Assembly (NCBI RefSeq): GCF_019059575.1
Contig: NW_024881967.1
Location: 1 to 64,000, forward strand
Reading direction: 5' to 3'
DNA from: Amphibalanus amphitrite
Lineage: Eukaryota; Arthropoda; Thecostraca; Balanomorpha; Balanidae
Length of the DNA stretch: 64,000 nucleotides
The position numbers were made by a program, and so were the translations under genes. Each line of letters starts with the position of its first letter. The first letter of the stretch is position 1. A model generated the notes under the pieces. The model made no database searches. It saw only the letters and a program-made list of their open reading frames with translations, and was not told where the DNA came from. Shown here one piece after another: positions 1 to 13,620 of the stretch.

Positions 1-1856
1 ACACCCCGGGCTCCCCCGCCGAGACCCGAGGCGGCGCCGGGCCCAACAATCGCCCTGATTATAGACCTGTCGGCAGAGCGGCCGCCGTCTATGAATCGGT
101 AATGATTGGGTCGGCCCGCGCCGCGCCGCCCCCGATGCGCAGTTCGAGCCCCGAAGACAGTGGGCGCTGGGTCTCAGATTTGCCGGCCTTTTTCTGTCTG
201 TTCTTGTTGAACAATGTGCAGTTGTGGGACGTGGGTATTGGGGCCGATAGACGCTGCAGCTGCTAGGCTTTGACGCTGGTTATTCTGGAGCTGAGACGGA
301 TGACGACAGGTCGATAGGACGTGTAACACCGGTTGACGCCACTCGGTGTTCTCAGTACCGGATTATGGCACCGACCGACGCGGGAGGTGTCTCGAGGGGC
401 GGGGGGGATGAGAGACGCTGTCTTAGAGGCGAGACTCCGCCAGTTCCCATGCAGCGAGGACCGTTCAGTCTCCCCTGTGGTCCCCATATGTGATCATGTA
501 ATATAGGAACTGTGATCCGATTGAGCTTGATTTGGAATAAGGCCGGTTGTGTTTGTCAGCTTAATTCTAAGTCAAGTTGGTGGTGTGTGCCAGCGTCTTT
601 CCTCCAGTGCTTTTACATGAACATTTCTCACAAATAATACATCATTTGCTTTTCTGTATCAGTCTACTGTTTTTACATGACTTGAGTGAAGTACACAATA
701 AATTGCACTGTTATCTGGTGATCCTAGACCCCACACGGAGTTACATGTGTGTATTACATTTATCAGACTCTGGATCTAGCCTCTGGTGATGAAGATGCTT
801 TATCGAAGTTTTTCTAACATCTGCTTATCCCCTGTTAGAAGGAGGAAAAAGGCAAATGTGTCAGATCAAAAAGTTTCCAGACGGAGGAGATAAAAGTATC
901 TTTTTTATCTTCCCTTACAGCGCAGCGACTAAGTACAGCTTGAAAGCGTCCCTTATTTGCGTTATCTTTCATCGATATCAATAATTAATTTGACAGCGCA
1001 ATTAATTTCAAGAGAAGTTTGGGAAACAAACCACCCACCTCGAAACCATGTTCCGTAACGAGCACACCTAGTTATTTTTATTGAAATCACAAAGTCACGA
1101 ACGAATTTGTCATGGGTGTCCCATTCACATTTTTAGGACTTGGGACTCGGAGGCGCACGGCCATCTCTGGTTTCGTTAGGAAAACATATAACTAACAAAT
1201 TACTGATTGTTATCGCTGCATGCAAGCACTTCGGTTATAAAAGCAATTACTTTAGCTTTCACCCTTTGTGGTGTATGCATCATGCATGTTGGTACGTAGA
1301 ACAGAATTTCTAACTATAATATTAGCGTTTTCAAAATTGTTTGTCGCTAGTTTGCTACTTTGCTTCTTGTCATATAAAACTGTAGAATAAACACTCCATA
1401 TATCTTAACTATGTCTGCTTCTGTATCAGCATATCACACTCAAAATGTCATTAGCCACACCACTTCTCTCTCCACTTTTATTTCCCCTACTTGTATTTTA
1501 ACCATGGAACAGCCCTTGATTTCGTATTTTGCTTTTACGGTAATTGGAAGTTCAAAATAGAAGGCATATAATTGCTTAGAAAATGAATTGAAATGAATAC
1601 ATACATGTCATGCCTTTTAGGTAAAATGAAAAGGGAAAGTAGTTATGATTATTATAAGAAGGTATTATCATAAATTAATTATAAAGAAAGTATCAATATT
1701 TTCAACGCATTTTTACTTGCTTAATTTTGTCAAGCCATGCTGGAAAGTTCCCTTTGCGCCAATAAAAAATTAAATCTAACGGCCTCCCAAATTCAAACGT
1801 GAACAACAGGGACCCCGCTGACAGGGGTGATATTCATAAAATAACCGGGGTAAGTG
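1..1856. other. Non-coding, no gene recognised
   Basis: The first 130 bases are GC-rich and the rest is mostly AT-rich. I see no protein family, RNA gene or repeat structure. The short open frames here have no recognisable motif or splice context. Confidence 0.5.
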
Positions 1857-2300
1857 TGTGCCGATACACGCTCCTCGGCCGCCGTTCCCACGCCATGCAG
1901 AGAATGCCCCCTTTGAGACGACCGTCTGGGGGCGGCGTCTGAACAGCTGCGCGCCGCCCGTCCCAAATAGAGCACGGCTCGGCCTGCCGCGGGGGTGGTG
2001 GGGACAGCCCGCTCCCCGGCCGAGCACTGGTTACCGGAGCCCGCGGCGCGGGGGAGCGGCCGGCAGCTGCGCCCGGGCGTGGGAGTGTCTCCGTTCCCAC
2101 GGCTGCCGCGGACGGCGCGCACCTGGCCCGTGCCGGCCACGGGTCGGCCGACCCCGTGACCCGTGCTGACGGGACGGACTCTAATGGATGCACGGACACG
2201 GCCTCCCCCCGGACACACAGGCGGGCACAAAATAACAGCCGTAATGGACAACAGGCAAAAACGGGCCACCGCGGACGCGCTAGTGCTTACCACCCGCGCT
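1857..2300. promoter_or_regulatory. GC-rich island with three Su(H)-type sites
   Basis: This CpG-rich block in AT-rich surroundings contains TTCCCACG at 1885-1892 and an inverted pair of Su(H)-type sites at 2078-2101. E-boxes flank the pair: GCAGCTG at 2063-2069 and CACCTG at 2120-2125. The order E-box, inverted Su(H) pair, E-box is repeated in the HES promoter at 21,318-21,407. An enhancer role is inference. Confidence 0.45.
2078..2101. promoter_or_regulatory. Inverted Su(H)/CSL pair, 8-bp spacer
   Basis: CGTGGGAG and TTCCCACG face each other across the 8-bp spacer TGTCTCCG. The block matches the pair at 21,341-21,364 at 21 of 24 positions, including most of the spacer. Classical Notch-dimer sites (SPS) use the same head-to-head orientation but a spacer of about 15-17 bp, so this is not a standard SPS. 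Confidence 0.5.
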
Positions 2301-4740
2301 ACTGCTATGCAGGCTCATAGATTACAAAAATTGAGGCTACTGGGCGACCAATAATTAGCTATGATAAGGCTATTGAGAGGCAATAAGTTTGATGCACGAC
2401 TGGCATCATTAGTTATTGGCAAATCTGGTAGGCTATTTCGACCAGGACATATTTTCTGATAAATATGTACGTCCATGATTATGGCGACCATCTGTGTTCA
2501 GCTGATAGATTGTATGTAAACATGCGAATAATTACACTAAATTGAGACAGAATTACTTGGAAGCATCAGGTGGGCACCTACTTTCTTCTGTTTTGCTTTG
2601 CATTTTTGCTTTGCACCTTCTGTTTAATCAGCATATTTTGCGGTGCATCAATATATGTAGTTAGGTCAAAAACAATACAATAACTTGTTAGTGTAAATAC
2701 CTCCTTAAAAAAACGGAAGGTACTGAAGTCGTCATGTTTTTACAATGTGGACTCTCAGTGATATCGGGTCTCCGATGCTTCCCGCGCACCTGTGGTTGCG
2801 CCGCTGTGCTGCGTTACAGTCACCAGATCGTGTGCTGTGGCAGCGTTGCAGTCCCCATTATTACGGCCCTAGGTATAGTCTCTCTTGAAAGTATCGCGAC
2901 TCTGAGGGGAGGGCGCCATCTGTCTCAGCCGCGGTTGGGCGGAAAGTTTGAGAGCCGCTGGTAGCTTTGACCGAGGCCTGACACGCGGTGGCAGCCGGTG
3001 CGGCGGGCGAGGGGAGTGGTTGCGCAGGGATGGGGGGGGGCGGGCGGTCGCCGTGCGGTAACTTGTGATGGCAGTAAGCATGTGGTCAACGGGAGCCACC
3101 CTACTCGTAGAGGATTTTTTGAGATTTGTTTCATTACAAAGTTGAAAATTTGATCCGTCATCGGCACGACTACCTGCTACCACAGGTTTTTGGTATAACC
3201 CAGAAACCAGTGCACGAAGACGAAAAAAATCAGTTGCACCCGCTAACAGAATGCATCCGTGGTTGCAGGTGCACCCGCGAGCGGATTCCAATCACAAAAA
3301 TATATGCTCTCTAGCCACATAGTCCTTTATTTGAACGTGCTCTCTTTTTTAATAAGCCGGCTAGCGAACAGCGACAAAAAATATTGACCGTCCAGCCGTT
3401 TTCTTTTTAAAAGCCTTATTTGATGCCAGGTTACCGCCCCCGCCCCCTCCCATGACCTGTTTACGTCGTTTAGAAGGCCTCTTCAGAGTATGGTTATGAC
3501 GGAAATTTGCTTCGTTGTGATTTTACGTGTTACGCACACTGTGTTAACAGTGATCGGCGCCCACCAAGACAGACCAATGAGCGCCCGACTGGTGAACCCA
3601 AGCGGCGCCGGTATCCGCCTGGGGCGGTGGACGGGGTCAAGGGAGAGCGATACGAGCATGACCCCTGGCCGGCCTCCACCTGTTTCGACCCAGTTGTCAG
3701 CCGCTGGTGCGTGCGTCATACAGCAGTTCTTTTGCCGCTGGCGTATACACGATCACGATCCTATAGGATCGTGTCACAGCGTACGTTTTATGATACAGGC
3801 CATGACCTCACTGCTGGGGTCCTCAAACTGAATGGAATAGTTCGCCGAGCCGGCGCAGCCCGTGAAGCGATACTTTCAAGAGAGACTATACCGGGACCGA
3901 GCGGTACTTCTGTTCAGCGAATATTCGGCCTAGCAATTAACTAAACAAGAGGTCCTTATTCCTAAATCAGGCATTCTGTTTGAGAGCAATTACGATTTGT
4001 AGGACATACAAGTGCCCTTAAGTGTAATTTTCAAAAAAAAATGTTATTTATTTCTTTTTGGGAGCCTTGAAATTATGTGATTAATTTGCTTTTTGGTAGC
4101 CTTAATTTGCTTTTTGGAGCCTTGATTTGCTTTGCTTGTTATGACGCAATGATGTTGTTTATCTCTCTGGCTTGTTTATCTCTCTGGCTTGGCTTTTCCA
4201 TCAAATTAATCGATACTCGGAGCCTCTGTGTTCAATTCTAATAAATAGTTGCTCGGTTTCAATAAACGTAAACATTCTAAATTACCTGTGGTAAGGATCC
4301 CGATGGAGCGTAATAGGGTGGCACAGATCTGATTTCAAAGTAATTACGACGACTATTTTATGCCACATTAGCGTTAGATATTGCTCGTAAATAGCAATAC
4401 AGCATGATTCAGAAGCTGCTCAGAAGCTGTTTATGAATGCAGCACAGTAGTTCGGCCCGTTCGGCTCTCCTGGATGATCGAATACGACCTTGTCTGCTTT
4501 CTCGGCACGCTCTCAGTGCGGCATTCGTTCAGTAAAGCACACACGGCCGCTGTGTTTTCCAGCCGAGCATCTGCTTTCTGTCACGCCCACAGCCCCTGAA
4601 ATAACACGTCTGCTCTCCCGACAATTTGTGGGGCGCTGGACCGTGTTTACACTCCGATCACCGTCCAAAAAAGACTGTCAGTTTACTCTTTTGCCCGCCA
4701 CTTACTCCGGCGGCTAGGCCGTAAATGCGTCAATATTGAC
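2301..4740. other. Non-coding, mostly AT-rich
   Basis: No gene is recognised. Apart from the short repeats at 4054-4192, the only structure seen is a perfect 20-bp palindrome at 3754-3773. The block around 2,980-3,060 is GC-rich without recognisable sites. Confidence 0.4.
4054..4192. repeat. Short imperfect tandem repeats
   Basis: About three copies of a roughly 22-bp unit built on AATTTGCTTTTTGG are followed by two copies of an 18-bp unit containing TTTATCTCTCTGGC. This looks like ordinary minisatellite growth. Confidence 0.6.
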
Positions 4741-5180
4741 GGTGTGAAGGGCATGAGCTAACCCGAATCGGTTGGTGTGTGGAACGGGACGAGACGCGAC
4801 CCTCTGCGACCCAGAAAAACACAAATCTGGGGAGTCGTCCTCGGTTCCCGCTGGCAGTCCGTAGCGTCTAGTGACTCCCCCCAGATCCAATTGCTTCGGT
4901 GGGGGAGTCCGGAGGGCGCGAATCACCGCGGGCTCTTCTTTCGCCGCTGCGCGCCGCCGGTATTTATTTACACTCGGCACGGGGAACTGGGGTCGCTCAG
5001 GGGCCGCGCACATGGGCAGAGGCGTGGGAACGGCGGCGAACTCGGCTCCGTAATGGGGGAAAGGAATGTCGGAGCACAGATGGCCAGCGTGCGCCGCCGC
5101 GCCGGCCGCCGCCGCCGGGCAATCACGTGCAGGCGACGGTCGGTTTTAGGGGCTCACTTTTCAACCCGTAATTAGGGGGA
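4741..5180. promoter_or_regulatory. GC-rich island with one Su(H)-type site
   Basis: CGTGGGAA lies at 5023-5030, followed by CGGCGGC. The same 15-base combination occurs on the minus strand at 1878-1892. CACGTG, a HES-class binding sequence, lies at 5124-5129. No E-box follows the Su(H) site at the 6-bp spacing used further right. An enhancer role is inference. Confidence 0.35.
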
Positions 5181-8100
5181 TGTGTGAGCTTATTTGTTTC
5201 TGACGTAAGGTTCACCCTTCGCTGTCTCACGCAGGGCTTGTGGTCCGTATGGACTTGGTCAAGGTGTCACACTGGGCAAGAGTTGGATAAAACCCGTAGC
5301 GCCGCGTACGCCACGGCCGGTGATCTGAGAGGTCCGTTTCGGGGGGCTATAACCGTTTCTGGTGAGCCGATGTGTGTCAGGGGAGGGCCGGGCTGGCGGG
5401 CACCCGGTGATCATCGGCTGCTGGAGCTCCCAGCTGCGGCCGGAGCAGCGGCCCACAGGAACCACCACTTACCCTCAGACAATGGCACGGACGCCACGGA
5501 AAATCGGTAATACCAGCTCGGGGCGCACCGGCAGTAATTGAGCCCCAGCGGCTCTTCCAATGCAAATGTGGTTGCCAGTGGTGGTTATGCTCTCCAGCTA
5601 CAGGAAAATGCATGTATTTGTGCCATATTCCGAGGGGGATTGCGGTTGCAGGCATGAATCAGAGCCAGCTTCCTTCGAGAAGGGACAGCCTGACCGTTAT
5701 GAGGGCTGGTGTTGCATTTTAAATGGGGCTCTTCTGCGGAAATAACGATGCTTGCTACCATACGCTATATGAGCTAGGAATTAAAGCCAATGTATTGTTG
5801 AGTTATTTTATAATAAGAGGCTGGAAGTGGATATAAGCTTTGAACATTCATGATTGAGGGACATTTTCTCTTTTTACTTACATATTTATTGTTCTTAATT
5901 GTGTATGAGATAGTTCCAAATAGAAAACTTGCGTCAAAAGTGAAACGTTACCTTTTTCATTTATATATGATTACTTAAAAGTTGAAATGTGATTACGTAT
6001 ATCTTTCTTAGTCAATAAATTCTGAATTCCCTGGCTTATCAAATATACATCCGAGACTTTGTTTGCATTGAATCTACTGCATCTTTTGCCTTAGTTGACG
6101 AGCACAAAGCAGTAACCATTTTGTGGTAATTGTTTTATGGCAGCTAATAGCACCGCCCTCTTGCGTGAATAATTACTAATTGTATCAAATGTAGATTGCA
6201 GAACATCTTGTTTCCTGTGCGCACATTGGCTCAGTCGATTTCATCTTATGTTCAAAATGAAACTTAATGAAACCAGATCGCAACCAATTTTCGATAGTTT
6301 GCCCGGGCACTTCTGGCTAAATTGCTCAGGAAATCGGTCATTTGTTCGACTGACATAGGTACGCAACCCATGTGCGGCTCGATCATTAGGCTATGTCTCA
6401 TGTGATATGTCAAAGCTAATGAGCAATAAACGTAAAATTTACTGGCGAAAGAACGCTATGAATAAAAACGAACACCACTTAACTCTTGCTATTGTATGTA
6501 CAATCAAGTGAAGTATCGATAATTTGAAGTTCAATGATCACGCATTTAAGCATGTAAACGGCATCACTCAGAATGAAAGCTTTCATGTTTTATATCTTGC
6601 ATGTAACAAATCACTAAAACTGCCGGCTAAAAGCTTAGTCGTCGTGTAAACTTTGTTGTCACCATTGCCACGCTGCCACACTGCACTAGTTTCAGCAGAC
6701 AGGACGGCGAGGCACTGTCACCACTGTCAACTAAATGTCTCCGTAATAAACCAAATCCAGGCCGAAGAGCGTTCTGTCACCAGCCAGCTGCAGCTTTGTC
6801 ATGTCGTCGTTTCACACGCCGACACCTGCAATGATGTAATACGGTAGTAGGCGTGAGTAACAGCTCATGGAAACTCGATTTAAAGAGCACGAATTAAACA
6901 GTCCCGTTTTAACCACCCAAATGAGAGTTGATGATGCTTGCGAGGGCGCATCTGCAATCTACATGGCCAACTTATGATGTTAAACCCCAAAATTACCCCC
7001 TTGTTGGCTTTACAACGTCGAAACTAACACGACCTGTAATTGCACTGAGCCTTGTCCGAGTCCCCAGCAGCTCAGCGTGGGACGGAGTGGCTACTGCTTC
7101 AGAAAACTATTACCGACGGGCCAATCTTCCTCAGACTTGAGTGCCGGGGGATGAGGGCAATTTCGAGGGGTCGGAGTGCAGTCGGTGTGACCTGTCCACA
7201 CTGCGGTACCGTCAATCAGGGCACAGAGGGCGCCCGACCGTGGGAGCCGCCCGATTGTCTGAGGTAAACTGCCCCCTAATGAGCCTGCGGTCAGAGTGGG
7301 ATGGCCATTGGCCCGCGGCCGGTGGGTGCCTTCATGGCAGGGGAAATGGGGGAGGGACTGTGGCGGGAAGGTGGCGAGACCATGTCGTGAGGCTTCACAA
7401 ATTTTAACGATTGTGCTTTTATGCACTGCCTATATTTGTAGGTGTGTGACCGTGATATCATTTTTACTATTGACTGATCTAGTGGTATGTGTATTTTTAT
7501 CCTCCTTTTGACTGATAAGTGGTTGTATGTACGTTGTACATTTATTACTTACTTAGTGATAGTGCTGTACTGTCCGTGAAAAGCAAAGTATACAAAGCGG
7601 CGTGCATATCTGATTGAAAAATGGCCCCATGAAATACAGATATGTAATATAAGTTCACCCACATTTCAACAAGCCTATAGTATATAGTATATGCAGGTCA
7701 TCTAAGTATGCTCTGTGCTCACAGCTAACTTTGTTGTCATGTTCTCATTGATGGTCTGAACTACCCTTGGTGCTGTTCCCAAATTTGAAATTTTTACATA
7801 TACATATGGTGCTCTTAGCCTGCGAATAGCAGGGCTGAGCACCAGAGGCTCGCCACCTAAGACTGAGAATAAGTATGGCTCACAGAGTCTCACTCTGGTC
7901 TGGTGGGTCGTCTGGGAGGATAATGCTATTATGCTTCACTTGCATTTACACAGCCAGCTGACGGCTGACCAGCGTCTCCATAAAAAGGATGAAGTTAGAG
8001 TCCATGAGCGTGCAACTGACGGCGTAAATGAATGCCCGCATCCGGGCTGACGTACAATTCATGTCATATGTGGGACGTAGGTGAAAGAGGGATCATTTCA

Positions 8101-8690
8101 ATCTTTGTAGAATTTACAGCAGTTCGTTTTTTATGGTTCTGAAATATTTCGTATCATATTTTTTCATGATCCATAGGTGATTAGCATTGGTAAGGAGAGC
8201 GCAAAATGGCTGAAGTGTGGTAAGTGACTTTTGTTTTACCTAATATATTTTCGTTGTGACTATATACGATATCTACATCGCGTAAGCCTTTAACTTTACA
8301 AAATAAGTGCTGACATCCAGACATTCAATTGCTCAGAAAGAAAACATTTTCTTTTGTTTTATTTGCTAAAAAAATGAGACCTGTAGATTACTTGAATGAA
8401 ATCGGTAAAACTCACATTATTTTCCAGTTAGCACCATAGCAAAGGCTACAGCACGTCTATGTTTTGCTGACGCTGCACAATGCACAATGCACATCATACA
8501 TATCCATTTTCAGGTTTCCGTTGGCTTGCCAAGCTTTGGGCAAAGAGCGATTGGTTTAACATTAAAAGCACTTAAATAGGACTGTTTTCACGGACGATGG
8601 GGCGTCTGTAGGTATTCCAAGTGGATAATATGTGTTTCACACACCATTTGTGATTAAGGGCGCCCTCCAATTAAATTGGAAGGAAAACAG
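5181..8690. other. Non-coding, no gene recognised
   Basis: Mostly AT-rich, with a modest GC-rich stretch around 7,040-7,390 that holds one isolated CGTGGGAG at 7239-7246. No exon, RNA gene or transposon end was recognised. Confidence 0.45.
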
Positions 8691-9345
8691 AGTCGGTAGA
8701 CACCGGCAGTTTTGGACTGGAGAGGCGTAAAATCACCCCTTTGGTGCAGGGACGCTCGTTAAGGTCGTTATCGATGGGCGTCCCTGTCACCAGCGGGCGC
8801 CAAACTAATACCCTCGGCCCCATCGGAGCCGACACGGCCGGACAGCCTCTTACCAAACAAACAGCACCCTCCCTCCGCCCCGAAAACAGCGCAGTCGCCG
8901 CGGCCGACCGACCCTCGGTCCCCGCCCCGGCCACTATCGCCGCACTCGGACCCGCCTCAGACCAATTAACCGGCCCGGCTAATTGTGTTTTGTCCCTGGC
9001 GAGCGGTCGGGCCGGACCGGGCGTCACTGCGCCGGCCGTAGATTTATCGCTAATCGTGCCGCCGGGCTGCCCGGCGCCGTGTCGCCACCACAATCACCTT
9101 TTTAAGCGCGGCCGGCCCGGTCAGCTCAACACCTGCCTCTTTTTCCCACGGATCGGCTGATCTGGCGGCGGGCGGCCGGCGGCGCGACGGCTGCCTGCGG
9201 CCGGCTCAGCTCGGTTTACGGTGACGGCTTTGGAGGGCTTACACGGCGCGGTTGCATTGCAGCGGCGGCTTACAGCGAGCGGCGGCTGGGGATGGCGCGT
9301 GGCCGGCACGAGATCGACCGGCACGACCGGTGGGGCCGGCCGCTG
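8691..9345. promoter_or_regulatory. GC-rich island carrying a Su(H)+E-box composite
   Basis: A CpG-rich block bounded by AT-rich DNA. Its main content is the minus-strand composite site at 9130-9150. Open frames across it exist on both strands, as expected of stop-poor GC-rich DNA, and none resembles a known protein. Confidence 0.4.
9130..9150 (-). promoter_or_regulatory. Composite site: Su(H) + N6 + GCAGGTG
   Basis: Read on the minus strand: CGTGGGAA, then AAAGAG, then GCAGGTG. It is one of six sites in the window with the same order, orientation and spacer length. Its spacer shares little with the others, so this copy is unlikely to be a simple duplicate of them. Confidence 0.6.
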
Positions 9346-9500
9346 AGCCAGCGCTGATGTCAGAGGGGTCGGCCCGCTGACCGCTGATGTAAGAGGGGTT
9401 GTCCCGCTGACAGCTGATGTAAGAGAAGTCCTCCGCTGGTGTGAGAGGGGTCTTTGATAATATCAGAGGCTCCTCTGCTGGTAACAGAGAGGTCCTGCCG
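9346..9500. repeat. Degenerate minisatellite, unit about 33 bp
   Basis: Three clear copies and two worn copies of a unit built on GCTGATGTAAGAGGGG sit just right of the GC island. No coding signal. Confidence 0.6.
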
Positions 9501-10740
9501 ATATCAGAAGGGTCTTCACCGCAGTGACCTTAGAGGGTCATGTCGTATTGCTTTCGTGATATCTGATTCATCCTAAACTGTTGTTGCGAAAATTGAAACG
9601 AAAAACAAACGCTAACAACTATGCGAGTGACACAAAATCAAAACTTTTGTTTTGTTTGAAACAAGCTAGTGAACGTTGAATTATGAACAACATATCGTGC
9701 CATTATTGTTGATAAATCCGGCAACGTCTTTGAATGTGGTATTTCTAACTAACAGCTCAGCCCATACCTAACTTCTCCATACCTAACTCCACCTAACTTT
9801 GCGATTTTTTATCTTCCACAGTACATATATAACCTGTGTCATATAATACGAGTAGATTTATATGTCACGATGAGCGGTTTCTAATACGCGCATAAAATGA
9901 CAAAGCTGCGGTCATAAAAGCCCACGCGTGTCAGTCAGATGCCAACCCAACACGTCGCCCACGTGTATTATAGCTGGCGTCTCTTGTCCACATTTCACTG
10001 TGATGACATTTTCCCAGAAAGTCATCACATACGAGCACGACAGCAGCACTCAACTTTAACGTCCGTCGATAATTATCTTGCTGGCGTTCCCTTCCAAACT
10101 ACTCGCTGGAAATTGAGACGCAGCGCCCGTCCCAGCTGTAGCGGCGACCGCAGAAGACAAATCTGTGTTATGGTTAGCCTGTTATCGCCATAGCAGGCCA
10201 GGTGGGCGTCATTACGGCCTGTGTTGCGCTAACTTGCAGTCGTTAGGGACCACACAGATGCACAGTGTAGCGTTTAAATGGAAGATAATTCCACCGGAAG
10301 TGCTCCTTTCTTGCTGACTTGTCTGAGAGAAAGGAGGCCTGGCAGAAAACTGCAATTATGATCCGGTGTAAGATAAATAAAGGCGTCGGGCTATTTATTA
10401 ATAATATATCAACGCACTTGTGAACCTTTTTGAACGCAGTGATCGACACCGTCTCTCACTCCTCGGCCAGAAAGTTTGTTTGACTTGTATAAAAACTGCT
10501 GTTTTAGCATAATCAAGCATGAATCCTAATATTCATATAATTGTCATAAAAAGCGAAGGCACTTGTGTGGTCTTGAACAACTGCTATTTCAGAAAAAGGG
10601 CAGGAAATGCCCAGATGTCTCTGCCGGTCATCAAACGAAGGTAAACCGTTGTTCCCTTCATTTTGCCTCTCGTTGACCGTAGAATGAGTAATAACACATT
10701 ATGTAGTCAAAGTCTGACACACTGCTGAGGAATCTGCAGC
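9501..10740. other. Non-coding, no gene recognised
   Basis: AT-rich. One CACGTG lies at 9960-9965. Nothing else is supported. Confidence 0.4.
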
Positions 10741-11350
10741 TGCGCGTGCGAGTTTCTGAGAACTTCCTGTCCGCTCGGACCCCCACCTTCACTTTTCACG
10801 CCCGAGCTGCGCTGATTCCTCCGAGTCGCCTCAGCGAACAAAGACGCGCTCAGCTTCCGTTTACGTCCAGCTCCGGAGGCGCCCTCCGGAACCGGGGCCC
10901 CTCGCTCAGGAAATTCTCCCAGTCTCCTCCGCTCACCATCTGCCAGCCATTGTTACACTTTCGCAGCGGCGGTGGCGGCGCGCCGCGTTCAAATCCGGCG
11001 CGCCGGCGGTGACGTCACCACGGCAGATCCGTGAGAAAATCGGACAGGTGGTGGCTAGCCGGCCGCACCACCCTTTTATGGGCCCAATCGGCTGCATCAT
11101 TGGCCTCCGCCGGCCGCCGGCGCTGCTTATCTGATGCCGCCCTCAGAATGGTAAACAGCGCCGTGGAGCGATATGCAGGCGATACTGGCGCGGCGGCGGC
11201 GGTGGCGCGGCGCGCTGCAGCTGGCGAGCGCGCGTGACTCACGTGCGTCTTGCACGGGCACGTGCGCCGTGCACGGACAGCGGACATGTGTTAGACGCCG
11301 GGACCGGTCGGACAAATCGCGGCGGCGGGCAGACGAGACGGAGAAAGCTG
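10741..11350. promoter_or_regulatory. GC-rich island with paired CACGTG sites
   Basis: A CpG-rich block with CACGTG at 11,240-11,245 and 11,259-11,264. HES/E(spl) repressors and other bHLH proteins bind this sequence. It has no Su(H) composite. Cis-regulatory function is inference from composition and motifs. Confidence 0.3.
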
Positions 11351-12950
11351 GTACATATCACGTTCTACAGCTCAAAATCGACAGCGGATTTTGGTGAAGC
11401 TCTGATTTCATCTGAAGTGGCCGTCTAGGAACCGCCTTATCAACATTTTAAATAAAAAATGTTTGAATGGCCGCGTATGAAACTGACTAGTGAGCAAGAA
11501 TTATGATCATCGGGAACCACCGGCAACTGGCAAGTATGTACTGCGGAATGTCTTTGTGACTTAATCCCATCTACTTGAAACTTAGAAGCTGAGATGAGTA
11601 TTAACTCAACCTCAAATGAATATGGAACATCTCCACTGCGCGACTAAGCCCTTTGTTCCACGCCATCCGTCTTGTAATAGTTTCATCAGGCGGCTGGTTT
11701 TTACACGTCTGAACAGATAATCTAATGAAAAAACCGCTCGCACGTGAGTCAAAATTAAAGCCCCAAAAGATTTTTTGGCCCGAACACGTCGTAGGCGTCG
11801 TGTCGCTCCACGATGTGCTAGTTCTGACATTTGAAGCCCTTTTTATTCTAGGTAATGTTCCTTTGCCTTCCCCGTTAGATGTCTACCTCGGGTTACCTAT
11901 TCGTTTAATTATGTCTGGTCGAATGGTCTTCATCCAATCTGATGGTAATTTTTCCATTCTCTCTTACCTCATTCCCAAGTAATGGACGGTTGAACTTTCC
12001 GAAACAGGGACATGCTTGAACATATGACATTTCAAGAATAGCGACGAGGGCCTGACTACCGCTGCAGATGTTCGGCAGGTCAGGTTTCTCATCGCACCCA
12101 CGACGGGTTATGGACAGGCTGCAGCTCACGTTTTCGGCTATCTCCGCCGCATGTGTGGATAATTAGCGTCATTTTTGCCCCATGTGCGGCGACTTGTACG
12201 AACACGTGTTGGTTGGTGCTATCAGCACTGTGACAAATGTCGGCGAGGGCAAGTGGGGACTTGCACAAGGAGTTAACACGTTCCGAGAACATGACAGCTA
12301 GAGGAAATTGTGCAATTACTGCAGCACTTCGTTATTATCAAGTGACGTCCACCTGAGCAAATGACATTGCAACAAATAAGACTGAAATTATTATGTTTTT
12401 GCGCTGTCCAAGTGCTTGCTTTAATAGGGGATACATTTGCATAAGAATCCTGTACCTACTACAAAGCGACAGCATGCACGAATAAATGGTGATGCAAACA
12501 ATAAGATACATTTATGCACTTCTCTTAACAATGCTGTGATGATATAGGGCATGAGATGTTTTTCACGGTTGTCGGTTGCCTTATTTTATTTATCTGCCTC
12601 GTATGTGTAAGTACATAGCAGAAATAAATACCTATGTGCAAGCATGTCCAGGTGCGCTTTTGCATTACTTTTCATCAAACTAGGAAACTTCATGAACACG
12701 AACAGCCAATGACTTGCAATTCGTCCACTGACAAAATCCAATCACCATTTGCAGTACCACACCCTCTGTTTCCATTATGTAACCCTGGCTGTGGCTACAT
12801 CCACAATGACTGCTCTCTCTGAATGGCGTCATCAAACAGTAGTCGTAACTCGGTGTTAATGCCACCACCCCATTTCGATCGGTCGAAACTCAAATTCAGC
12901 ACCGTCCGTGAAATTCATATCAGTGCGCCCTCGCACGCAAATCAGCGATT
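11351..12950. other. Non-coding, no gene recognised
   Basis: AT-rich DNA with no supported feature. Confidence 0.4.
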
Positions 12951-13620
12951 TCGATTGCGCCGCCATTGAGATACAGCCGACGAGTCCGGAAGCGGAGTCA
13001 TCGATTTTGTTTCAATTGCGCGGCGTCATCCATTGAGATCGGCGGCGCGGGTGGAGCGTCACGTGCTTCCGTGACGCGCCCCGCCCGCGTCACGGTCACG
13101 CGGGACGTCACGTGCTCGCCACCCGCCGCCCCCGCCGCCGCCGCCGCCCGGCCGAGCCGTGGGAACCGGCGGCAGGTGTGCAGAGGCCAGTCATTACCAG
13201 CGCTGGAGCCCATTCACCGCGACGTGATCGCAATGGGATGCGGCCGGCGGCCCTTTTTCAGAATGACGGTTGCGCGCGGCGCGGCGCGGGCGTGGGACGC
13301 ACGCGGCGCGCCGACCGCGAGTGGGCCTCGCGCGCGAGCTGTGACGCAGCGGTTTGGAGTGGGGGCCGGATGGGCGGGCCGGCGCCGGTCATTGATGAGT
13401 GCTCGGACGGATTAGCGCGCGCAGCACTGCGGTGGGGTTGGTCCGCGGCCACCGGCGCAGGTTCTCAATGGGGAGACCGGCAGCTGGGGCGACCAGCGAG
13501 GTCGGAATGACGACGGACGCGGCGCAAATCGGCCAGACGTGACGCGGCAGAATCGGCGCGGTTTGTCGCCCGGCGCTTCTGTCCCATCTGCTAAGCTGAG
13601 TGCTGCTCTCTGACATGTTT
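12951..13620. promoter_or_regulatory. GC-rich island with CACGTG cluster and composite site
   Basis: CACGTG occurs at 13,060-13,065 and 13,109-13,114 and CACGCG at 13,097-13,102, all class C/HES-type sequences. They lie immediately left of the Su(H)+E-box composite at 13,158-13,178. This mixture would suit an element activated by Notch and proneural factors and repressed by HES proteins (inference). Confidence 0.45.
13158..13178 (+). promoter_or_regulatory. Composite site: Su(H) + N6 + GCAGGTG
   Basis: CGTGGGAA, spacer CCGGCG, GCAGGTG. Both half-sites fit published consensus sequences: YGTGRGAA for Su(H) and RCAGSTG for proneural bHLH dimers. Confidence 0.65.

Noticed and set aside
3754-3773. 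Perfect 20-bp palindrome CACGATCCTATAGGATCGTG
   Set aside because: Isolated, no partner copy or nearby gene. One such palindrome in 64 kb is uncommon but not compelling.
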